From the NCBI GenBank assembly GCA_023131215.1, contig JAGLZV010000089.1, positions 1 through 11,274 of the forward strand: a stretch of 11,274 nucleotides of DNA. The letters are read 5' to 3'. Under the pieces are notes generated by a model. That model did no database searches, had not been told where the DNA came from, and worked only from the letters and a program-made list of their open reading frames with translations. Shown one piece after another: positions 6,836 to 11,274 of this stretch (its first letter is position 1; each line of letters starts with the position of its first letter). Both the position numbers and the translations under genes were made by a program. This DNA is from Candidatus Methanophagales archaeon. Its GTDB lineage: Archaea > Halobacteriota > Syntropharchaeia > Alkanophagales > Methanospirareceae.

Positions 6836-7188
6836 TCGACCACCTCGAGCCTTTTTTCTTCTTTTAACTCTTCTGTAATCTTCCAAACAAGGTCGTAGTC
6901 CAATTCTAACGCATCAGCAACTTCATGTGGATATGCCTCTTTGTATGTTCTATAATAACTCAATACCTCGTTCTTCGCCTCTTTATAGTTAATATCACGC
7001 ACCTTAATCACCTTTATGGCTCGCAGCTTATCCCTTATAGCCTCTCTTACAAAATCCGAAATACTGATATATATGCCCGCTTCTATTAGGTCCTGGATTT
7101 CTCTGATTTCTCTCTGCGTTAATTTAGTTCCAACCGCTTTGGTTTCTGTTTCTTCTACCGGCTTATTTCTTGCTATTGCAGATGCCAT
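6832..7188 (-). CDS. Ribbon-helix-helix (CopG/NikR-like) regulator with C-terminal helix-turn-helix-like domain
   Basis: A 118-residue probable DNA-binding protein. After a 20-residue polar leader, residues about 21-60 match an archaeal RHH fold: strand GTKLTQ, helix REIREIQDLIEAG, then the typical ISISDFVREAIRDKL. The second part (about 70-117) contains 'YPHEVADALELDYDLVWKITEELKEEKRLE', the pattern of a winged-helix recognition unit, so the protein probably has two DNA-binding modules. It is the first gene of a two-gene minus-strand unit whose ATG lies about 25-30 bases from a TATA-like run (7211-7222), suggesting a leaderless transcript. Its targets are unknown; autoregulation or control of the divergent pilin genes across the repeat-rich spacer is conceivable. 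Confidence 0.82.
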   Translation of the reverse strand: MASAIARNKPVEETETKAVGTKLTQREIREIQDLIEAGIYISISDFVREAIRDKLRAIKVIKVRDINYKEAKNEVLSYYRTYKEAYPHEVADALELDYDLVWKITEELKEEKRLEVVE

Positions 7189-7208
7189 CTTGATTCATAT
7201 ATGGTTTG

Positions 7209-7222
7209 ATATATATAATAAA
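7209..7222 (-). promoter_or_regulatory. TATA-like promoter of the RHH gene
   Basis: On the minus strand the stretch reads TTATTATATATATC. It is centred about 27 bases before ATG 7188, fitting archaeal leaderless initiation. Confidence 0.5.
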
Positions 7223-7226
7223 ATAA

Positions 7227-7366
7227 CAAACCACGAGATTACACAAGAAAATAAATTATTTTTTCGACACAGATTAACGCAGATTAACACAGATGATAAA
7301 AATCAACCCGGTCAAACTTAAATTTAAATAAGTCCGCGTAAATCAGTGTAAATCCGTGTCTTTAAT
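7227..7366. repeat. Degenerate CACAGATTAAC-type repeat cluster
   Basis: The stretch contains ACCACGAGATTACACAAG (from 7231), tandem units CACAGATTAAC/GCAGATTAAC/ACAGATGAT (7267-7296) and the complementary form GTAAATCAGTGTAAATCCGTGTC (7338-7360). Units recur with a spacing of about 10-11 bases. No convincing gene lies here. Together with 7367-7600 it forms the 412-base spacer between the RHH gene and the first pilin-like gene. Confidence 0.6.
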
Positions 7367-7380
7367 AGAAGGAAGTTATA

Positions 7381-7392
7381 CTTTATATACAA
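7381..7392 (+). promoter_or_regulatory. Candidate TATA box for the pilin-like genes
   Basis: CTTTATATACAA resembles the archaeal TATA consensus and is the best plus-strand match in the spacer. It would give a leader of about 190 bases that includes the large hairpin repeat at 7431-7498. An A+T-rich alternative lies at 7411-7430. Confidence 0.35.
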
Positions 7393-7430
7393 AGATAAAT
7401 CATAAAAGAAAAGTTTATTAAGAATAAATA

Positions 7431-7498
7431 ATCTTGTGTAATCTGTGTAATCTTGTGGTTAGAAAAAAACCACAGATTACACGAGATTAACACAGAGG
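7431..7498. repeat. Large imperfect hairpin repeat upstream of pilin-like genes
   Basis: The left arm (7431-7460) and right arm (7468-7498) are near-complementary across roughly 28 bases with a 7-base A-rich loop. Within each arm a unit like AATCTTGTGT/AATCTGTGT/AATCTTGTGG repeats every 9-10 bases. The right arm contains the 24-base sequence shared with 6058-6081. If transcribed it would fold into a long stem in the leader of the pilin-like mRNA. Confidence 0.75.
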
Positions 7499-7551
7499 CA
7501 GAAGGGAAAATAATGAAAATGAAAAATAAAAAGAACGAGAACGAAAATAAA

Positions 7552-7582
7552 CAATCTTGTGTAATCTGTGTAATCTGTGGTT
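7552..7582. repeat. Third copy of the hairpin-arm repeat, abutting the first pilin-like gene
   Basis: This is nearly identical to the left hairpin arm (one base missing near the end) and inverted relative to 6058-6081 and 7469-7492. It ends 18 bases before ATG 7601 and contains a GTG (7577) that could be mistaken for the gene's start. Confidence 0.75.
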
Positions 7583-7600
7583 GAAAAAAGGAAAGGAAAG

Positions 7601-8593
7601 ATGCTGAAAGATGAAAGGGGGCAGATGAGCATTGATTTCTTAGCTGGACTTACTTTATTCATGCTGACATTGCTGTTTCTGGTGCTCTTCATCCCCGGGA
7701 TGTTCGTGCCTTTTCAGTCCGAAACGATAGACCTCAGTTCAGTGGCTTATAGAACCTCTGTTATTCTGGTAGAAGACCCCGGCTGGTGGAATAAAACAGG
7801 AGCAGGCTATGGCGAGGATTGGGAAAACCAAAACGTAGAAAATGTCAGCAGGGTGGGTTTAGCGATTGACAAAGAGCATCCAAACATGCTCAATATGAGT
7901 AAGATTGACGTTTTTAATAATGATACACAAATTACGAATGCAAGTCTTACCCGTAAGCTCGGTTTATACAGGACCATTGGCGGTAATGAGATATATTATG
8001 GGTATAACATTAGGATAGAGGATTTAAATAAAAATCCCCTTGCGACGCGTGGTGACCCCATTCCAGAGTATGGAGATGTGTCGAGTATGAAACGGTTGGT
8101 GAAGGCTCAGACGGGTGGTTGTGCATATTTTGATGGTGAAGAGACCACACATCAACCTCCCGGAGAACAGGAGAAGATGTGGATAAATGTTACAGGCATA
8201 CCAGAGAGGGATATAGTTTTTGAAATTACAAATTTTAATGTAAGTCCTCCTCCGCAACCAAAATTCCTAACAGCTGAGATGATTTTCCCCGCGGTAAATC
8301 CTTTGACAAGAGGGACGGACATAACCAACCCTGCTACGCATTATGTTGTTTGGAAAAAAACTAATACTACCGATTTTGTGATAGCCCCAACAGCTCCAGC
8401 TAATATTGGACTTAACAGAACTGATACCCTAAAGTTTGTCATAAAGAGAACTGTGTTTACCTCAACGGGGAGTAATACCCTTAGATTGAACTATGGAGGG
8501 ATAGATTTTAAAGATGGTCCTCCAATAGAATATTATGACTATGTTAAACCCGTTTATACGTCCGCTAACCTAATAGTCAGGATATGGACATGA
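7601..8593 (+). CDS. Pilin-like secreted protein with class III signal peptide (first of three)
   Basis: A 330-residue protein that begins MLKDERGQMSIDFLAG. The DERG^Q motif and the hydrophobic stretch at about residues 10-33 form an archaeal class III (prepilin) signal, with cleavage expected between G7 and Q8. The start resembles haloarchaeal DUF7287 proteins ('RGQ-T-DF...F-PGM--PF'); this is recalled and not searched. The remaining 295 residues are polar and beta-rich, much larger than a simple pilin, with about nine N-x-S/T sequons, so a minor or adhesive pilin on the cell surface is likely. A GTG at 7577 would add 8 residues but lies in a dispersed repeat; ATG 7601 with the purine-rich GGAAAGGAAAG before it is preferred. 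The 3' end overlaps the next gene by 10 bases. Confidence 0.85.
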   Translation: MLKDERGQMSIDFLAGLTLFMLTLLFLVLFIPGMFVPFQSETIDLSSVAYRTSVILVEDPGWWNKTGAGYGEDWENQNVENVSRVGLAIDKEHPNMLNMSKIDVFNNDTQITNASLTRKLGLYRTIGGNEIYYGYNIRIEDLNKNPLATRGDPIPEYGDVSSMKRLVKAQTGGCAYFDGEETTHQPPGEQEKMWINVTGIPERDIVFEITNFNVSPPPQPKFLTAEMIFPAVNPLTRGTDITNPATHYVVWKKTNTTDFVIAPTAPANIGLNRTDTLKFVIKRTVFTSTGSNTLRLNYGGIDFKDGPPIEYYDYVKPVYTSANLIVRIWT

Positions 8594-9192
8594 AAATGAA
8601 GCTACTAAAAGATGAAAGAGGACAATTGCACACGATAGAAGGTCTGGCAGCAGCAGTGTTAATGATTACCACCGTCTTCTTCGTGACGCAGGGCGTCACG
8701 GTCATTACGCCGCAGACGGGTTTATCGTTGGATGCACAGCTCAAGCAATCAGGTTCAGATGCATTGATGGTATTGGATACGGAAGACCCGAAAGATGGCA
8801 TCTTGCTAAAGAAGTATGTGGCAGCCTGGAATGGCACAGAGGCAACCGTTGATAACCCTGTTCCAAAATCCATAGATGTTAACAGTTTTCAGTTTGGATA
8901 TGCTGGTGGAAACGGCTTGAACCACACTCTTTCTGAGCTACTGCAGGAAGACGTGATGTATAACGTGGATTTTGTATATAAGAATGGTAGTTTTATGAAC
9001 ACATCGCACGTAATAATGAAAGGTTTTCCGCCAGATGATTCCATTGCGGTTTCACGGCTCGTTACGCTTCATCGTAATGAACTTAAATATGAATTATCTG
9101 AATTATTATCTAATTATTGGAAAGCTCGAATACCAGACGACGAAACAGACGTGAAAGTCGTGGAGGTCAGGTTGATACTATGGTACGTATGA
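8584..9192 (+). CDS. Pilin-like protein with class III signal peptide (second of three)
   Basis: A 202-residue protein starting MDMKMKLLKDERGQLHTIEG, with a hydrophobic segment at about residues 19-38. The basic leader, DERG^Q cleavage site and membrane helix mark it as a prepilin peptidase substrate. The 'RGQ-HT-E...A' start followed by a 'T-Q...ITP' region recalls haloarchaeal DUF7288 (from memory). The mature domain is about 165 residues with four sequons. It overlaps the preceding gene; ATG 8590 overlaps that stop as ATGA and would shorten the protein by two residues, so either start is possible. The end also overlaps the third pilin-like gene. The three probably form one transcript and one surface complex with the ATPase and platform encoded upstream. 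Confidence 0.85.
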   Translation: MDMKMKLLKDERGQLHTIEGLAAAVLMITTVFFVTQGVTVITPQTGLSLDAQLKQSGSDALMVLDTEDPKDGILLKKYVAAWNGTEATVDNPVPKSIDVNSFQFGYAGGNGLNHTLSELLQEDVMYNVDFVYKNGSFMNTSHVIMKGFPPDDSIAVSRLVTLHRNELKYELSELLSNYWKARIPDDETDVKVVEVRLILWYV

Positions 9193-9983
9193 ATATGATA
9201 AAGAAGAAAACGAAAGAATTAAAATTAGTAAAGGATGAAAGAGGGCAGTGGATAATATCCGCGGGGTTCCTGGTATCAGTAAGTATCGTAATTCTTGCTT
9301 TATTATTGAATCAAGCGATGATGGGCGGGTATCAGTCTTCGGTGGCGATACTTGAGTTCCCAAAGCATGAAATCCGAGAGCTTGTGCAGGAGACGCATCG
9401 AGAGGTGACTATCGCGGCTATGAAGGCGAATAAAGAAGCGAGTATGGATGCAATAAACTTAACTTTCAATAGTACGATGTCAAACTACACTAACTCAGTC
9501 GAGCATCTTTATGCAGCTCACGGTCAGATGGCGTACGTGAACGTTAGCTCATTAACTTTTAATGATACAAAAATAGAAAAAGTAAACGTTACCATATTAT
9601 TCAGCGATGGTGTAACCACCTGCACCTTCGACCCGGAGATAATAGAAATACCGCGTAACACCATGCACGTTGACAGTATTGACATGTGGTCGTTAGAATG
9701 GCCTCCTGCAAACTATACGATATTCACTAAAGCGAAAATAGTGGACGCAAGCAATGCGGCAGTTGCAACCGCAACGGTTTACCTTAACACGACGCTGCCA
9801 GATAGTACCAATGTAAGCAGTTCTCGCGTTACAGATGCTATAAATGGGACCGTATTGTTTTGGTACGGACTGACGGATACAACCGGAATATACACGTCAA
9901 CGGTGACGGATGTTTCGCTTCTCGGATGGATATACGACCCGGCATCAAACGTGGAGACAAGCGATAGCATACAAGTACCATAA
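9180..9983 (+). CDS. Pilin-like protein with class III signal peptide (third of three), sequon-rich
   Basis: A 267-residue protein with a lysine-rich leader, the DERG^QWIISAGF site (cleavage expected between G22 and Q23) and a hydrophobic segment at about residues 25-43, again a prepilin peptidase substrate. The mature part has about ten N-x-S/T sequons (among them NLT, NST, NYT, NVS, NDT, NVT, NTT, NGT) and a Thr/Ser-rich, beta-sandwich-like C-terminal half, consistent with a glycosylated surface protein. The membrane start recalls haloarchaeal DUF7261 (from memory). A TTG at 9117 opens the frame earlier but lies deep inside the previous gene. ATG 9180 has GGAGGT at 9162-9167. ATG 9189 overlaps the previous stop as ATGA and is an alternative. 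Confidence 0.85.
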   Translation: MVRMNMIKKKTKELKLVKDERGQWIISAGFLVSVSIVILALLLNQAMMGGYQSSVAILEFPKHEIRELVQETHREVTIAAMKANKEASMDAINLTFNSTMSNYTNSVEHLYAAHGQMAYVNVSSLTFNDTKIEKVNVTILFSDGVTTCTFDPEIIEIPRNTMHVDSIDMWSLEWPPANYTIFTKAKIVDASNAAVATATVYLNTTLPDSTNVSSSRVTDAINGTVLFWYGLTDTTGIYTSTVTDVSLLGWIYDPASNVETSDSIQVP

Positions 9984-9995
9984 ATGCAAATATTA

Positions 9996-10019
9996 AAAGG
10001 AGGTCTTTTTTTCTCCTTT
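9996..10019 (+). terminator. Candidate terminator after the pilin-like operon
   Basis: A 7-base stem (AAAGGAG with CTCCTTT) encloses a T-rich loop, 12 bases after the last pilin stop. The T7 run at 10006-10012 is the kind of pyrimidine tract archaeal polymerases stop at. The right arm overlaps the PIN-gene remnant, so the hairpin may be coincidental. Confidence 0.35.
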
Positions 10020-10098
10020 ATCCTGATGCAAGAATTGGCAATAATAGCGTGTTCACCGGTGGTGATGCTCATCATAAGTTTGAGAAGGCAAATTTATT
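10013..10098 (+). pseudogene. Decayed 3' fragment of a PIN-domain toxin (vapC-like) gene
   Basis: This stretch aligns with 10818-10899, the 3' part of the intact PIN gene. CTCCTTTATCCTGATGCA and GAATTGG are shared, as are GTGTTCAC, GGTGATGCTCAT and TTTGAGAAGG. Small insertions and point changes destroy the frame: in the intact gene the region encodes SFILMQEL to GDAHFEKVN. No start, antitoxin or upstream toxin portion is visible, so only about 85 bases survive. It suggests an older VapBC copy once stood here, or a partial duplication. Confidence 0.75.
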
Positions 10099-10174
10099 CT
10101 TCTTCTTCCAGCCTGCTCAAAATTCTTGCATATCAAAAACGAGCATTTAAATCCTTGTGAAAAAGAAAAAGTGT

Positions 10175-10206
10175 TGTGTTAATCTTGTGAAATCACGTGG
10201 TTTTTT
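10175..10206. repeat. Dispersed repeat copy upstream of the VapB-like gene
   Basis: GTGTTAATCTTGTGAAATCACGTGGTTTTTT belongs to the same family as 7431-7582 and contains the 20-base element matching 9-28. It lies between the PIN remnant and the intact VapBC pair, in a 291-base spacer that otherwise shows only the remnant and a promoter. Confidence 0.55.
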
Positions 10207-10230
10207 ATCCCAACTATACAAAATACAAAA

Positions 10231-10269
10231 AGTTTATTTAAGCATCAGACAAATTGGAATTGAGGCGAT
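10231..10269 (+). promoter_or_regulatory. TATA-like element and ribosome site of the VapBC pair
   Basis: AGTTTATTTAAG at 10231-10242 is a fair TATA match about 38 bases before the start. GAGGCGAT at 10262-10269 is a ribosome site 5 bases before ATG 10275. Confidence 0.45.
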
Positions 10270-10274
10270 AAAAA

Positions 10275-10493
10275 ATGTTAGAGAGGGAGTATATTATAGA
10301 AAGGATAAAAAAGATGCCAGATGAGAATCTTAAAGAGGTTGCAGATTTCGTTGATTTTTTGGATGTGAAGAGAAGGAGATTAGTTGAAGAGGAGGAAAAG
10401 GAGGAGGGAGGCGATCCCTTTACCAAGGTAATAGGAATCTGTGAAGGTCCTTCTGACTTGGCGGAGAGGCATGATAAATATGTCTACGGATGA
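10275..10493 (+). CDS. VapB-type antitoxin (DUF2281-like)
   Basis: A 72-residue acidic protein. The N-terminal helix pair 'IIERIKKMPDENLKEVADFVDFL' is typical of the small antitoxins (DUF2281-like) paired with PIN toxins. A charged hinge with EEEEKEEGG follows, then a C-terminal tail 'DPFTKVIGICEGPSDLAERH' of the kind that wraps the toxin active site. It is encoded immediately upstream of the PIN gene and overlaps it by 14 bases. As in other VapBC systems, the antitoxin should bind and neutralise the toxin and may repress the shared promoter; no classic DNA-binding fold is obvious in the N-terminus. A copy-like toxin fragment, but no copy of this gene, occurs upstream. Confidence 0.8.
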   Translation: MLEREYIIERIKKMPDENLKEVADFVDFLDVKRRRLVEEEEKEEGGDPFTKVIGICEGPSDLAERHDKYVYG

Positions 10494-10917
10494 ATCAGTA
10501 TTTGTAGATACCTGGGCATGGTTAGCATTGTCAAACCGAAAAGATGCGCATCACAAGCTTGCAAAGAAGGAGTATGAAGAGATAAAAGCGGCAGGGTATA
10601 GAATGGTCACTTCGGATTATGTGCTTGATGAAGTGATAACTGCCCTGTTCAGAAATGTTGCTTTTAGTAGTGCAATTCAATTTGTTGAATCTTTATTCGC
10701 TGCAATAAAGAGCAATCAAATAAAGTTAGAGCGGATAACTGAAGCAAGATTTAAAGTAGCATGGTCGCTGAGAAAAAAGTATCAAGATAAGCCAGATATT
10801 TCTTTCACTGACTTAACCTCCTTTATCCTGATGCAGGAATTGGTGATAAATAAGGTGTTCACAGGTGATGCTCATTTTGAGAAGGTGAATTTAGGATTCG
10901 AAATCGTACCGAAATAA
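10480..10917 (+). CDS. vapC: PIN-domain ribonuclease toxin (VapC-like)
   Basis: A 145-residue PIN-domain protein with all expected acidic active-site residues: D10 in VFVDTWAW, E51 in SDYVLDEV, D111 in ISFTDLTSF and D130 in VFTGDAHF. These coordinate divalent metal for RNA cleavage; known relatives cut tRNA or rRNA loops. The length is normal for VapC. The frame opens at GTG 10441, but ATG 10480, preceded by GGAGAGG at 10463-10469, gives the correct family start just before VFVDT; ATG 10471 is too close to that site. It overlaps the antitoxin by 14 bases, so production is coupled. A degraded duplicate of its 3' end lies at 10013-10098. Its RNA target cannot be read from the sequence. Confidence 0.9.
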   Translation: MSTDESVFVDTWAWLALSNRKDAHHKLAKKEYEEIKAAGYRMVTSDYVLDEVITALFRNVAFSSAIQFVESLFAAIKSNQIKLERITEARFKVAWSLRKKYQDKPDISFTDLTSFILMQELVINKVFTGDAHFEKVNLGFEIVPK

Positions 10918-11008
10918 ATATAGGGCATTTGCTTAGCTCCTTTTATAACCACAAGAGAGAATAATATATTAGCGTTGATGACAAAAACTGGAGGTAGCTT
11001 AGCTTTCA

Positions 11009-11025
11009 TTTGTGCTCTGTGCTCA
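11009..11025. repeat. TTTGTGCTYTGTGCTYA repeat, copy 2
   Basis: This matches 6721-6737 at 15 of 17 positions in the same orientation. The other copy lies inside the 58-residue gene; this one lies at the 3' end of the small ORF at 11023-11244. Confidence 0.45.
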
Positions 11026-11244
11026 TAAGCCATGTCTTTTAGCAACTCTTTCCTTAAGCTCGTCGCCAAGCTTTAAGGCTAATTCATCCGTGAGTTTACT
11101 CCCTTTCAGCAATTCGTCTGCGAGTTTGAACATAAAATATAAAAGAAAAGCTTTACCAAAAGACAACTCAGGTTTGCGATAATCTTGTGAGCGATAACGT
11201 TTTGCCACCCGCTTCGTTATCAAGCCACTCAAAAGAAAGAGCAT
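11023..11244 (-). CDS. Small hypothetical protein with KLxDEL repeats
   Basis: I do not recognise this 73-residue ORF. It has a short hydrophobic N-terminus (MLFLLSGLI), RVAKRYRSQ, the peptide SFGKAFLLYFMF (from a 22-base element that also occurs at 6592-6613), and then three related units, KLADEL, KLTDEL and KLGDEL, forming an amphipathic helix rich in Lys/Leu/Asp/Glu, ending RVAKRHGL. 'RVAKR' thus appears near both ends. ATG 11244 is preceded by GGAGAG about 4 bases away, which favours real translation. The low complexity and shared repeat elements equally suggest a repeat-derived or decaying ORF. Confidence 0.45.
   Translation of the reverse strand: MLFLLSGLITKRVAKRYRSQDYRKPELSFGKAFLLYFMFKLADELLKGSKLTDELALKLGDELKERVAKRHGL
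11142..11163 (-). repeat. 22-base perfect repeat, copy 2
   Basis: This is the exact reverse complement of 6592-6613. Here it lies inside the small minus-strand ORF and encodes SFGKAFL. Confidence 0.7.
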
Positions 11245-11274
11245 GTTCTCTCCTGCTGTCTGGTGCTTCTTTGA

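Noticed and set aside
7227..7582. CRISPR array
   Set aside because: Repeats are short, degenerate, present on both strands and spaced irregularly or in tandem, with no unique spacers of regular length and no cas genes.
7577..7600. GTG start of the first pilin-like gene
   Set aside because: It lies in a dispersed repeat copy, and ATG 7601 already gives a complete class III signal peptide.
9117..9179. Upstream TTG start for the third pilin-like gene
   Set aside because: It would place a basic, unlikely leader before the signal and overlap the previous gene by 76 bases. ATG 9180 has a ribosome site and a normal leader.
10872..11069. 65-residue minus-strand frame overlapping the PIN gene end
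   Set aside because: It overlaps the end of a convincing gene and the end of the 11023-11244 ORF, and resembles no family. It is treated as a shadow.

Overview
The window looks archaeal. TATA-like boxes sit at leaderless or short-leader distances from starts, and the genes include a ribbon-helix-helix regulator, KaiC/RadA-type ATPases and a type IV pilus-like machine whose substrates carry the archaeal class III signal peptide (DERG^Q followed by a hydrophobic segment). The moderate A+T content and abundant short degenerate intergenic repeats would suit a methanogen or ANME-like euryarchaeon. That placement is a guess from style and is not shown by the sequence.

Layout. (1) 74-2389, minus strand: a three-gene operon read as a MinD/ParA-like ATPase, then a KaiC-like protein with a destroyed Walker A, then an intact KaiC-like ATPase. 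The MinD frame is broken by one extra base in an A5 run. (2) 2390-2478: a divergent promoter region. (3) 2479-6056, plus strand: a PilB/ArlI/GspE-family secretion ATPase and a two-domain PilC/ArlJ/TadC-family membrane platform, joined by an ATGA overlap. (4) 6058-7582: an accessory block that appears to split the pilus locus. It holds a four-helix-bundle (S23-type) gene bracketed by inverted GATRCA heptamers, two convergent minus-strand genes (an RHH/winged-helix regulator and a 58-residue protein, overlapping by ATGA), and repeats of the CACAGATTACAC type at both ends. (5) 7601-9983, plus strand: three overlapping genes, each with KDERGQ plus a transmembrane segment at the N-terminus. They are pilin-like, and two have many N-glycosylation sequons. 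(6) 9984-11274: a decayed 3' fragment of a PIN-toxin gene, an intact VapBC-type pair, and a small repetitive minus-strand ORF.

How it may work together. The ATPase and platform would assemble or export the three pilin-like proteins after cleavage by a prepilin peptidase, which is not encoded here. The divergent MinD and KaiC pair are good candidates for positioning or switching the machine. Precedents are MinD/FlhG-type positioning and the KaiC-fold ArlH of the archaellum. This link rests on adjacency and family knowledge. The strongest points for a second look are the combined MinD-KaiC-pseudoKaiC-pilus layout, the repeat-bounded block inside the pilus locus, the four-helix-bundle gene framed by inverted heptamers, the MinD frameshift, and the PIN-toxin remnant about 0.8 kb from its intact relative.
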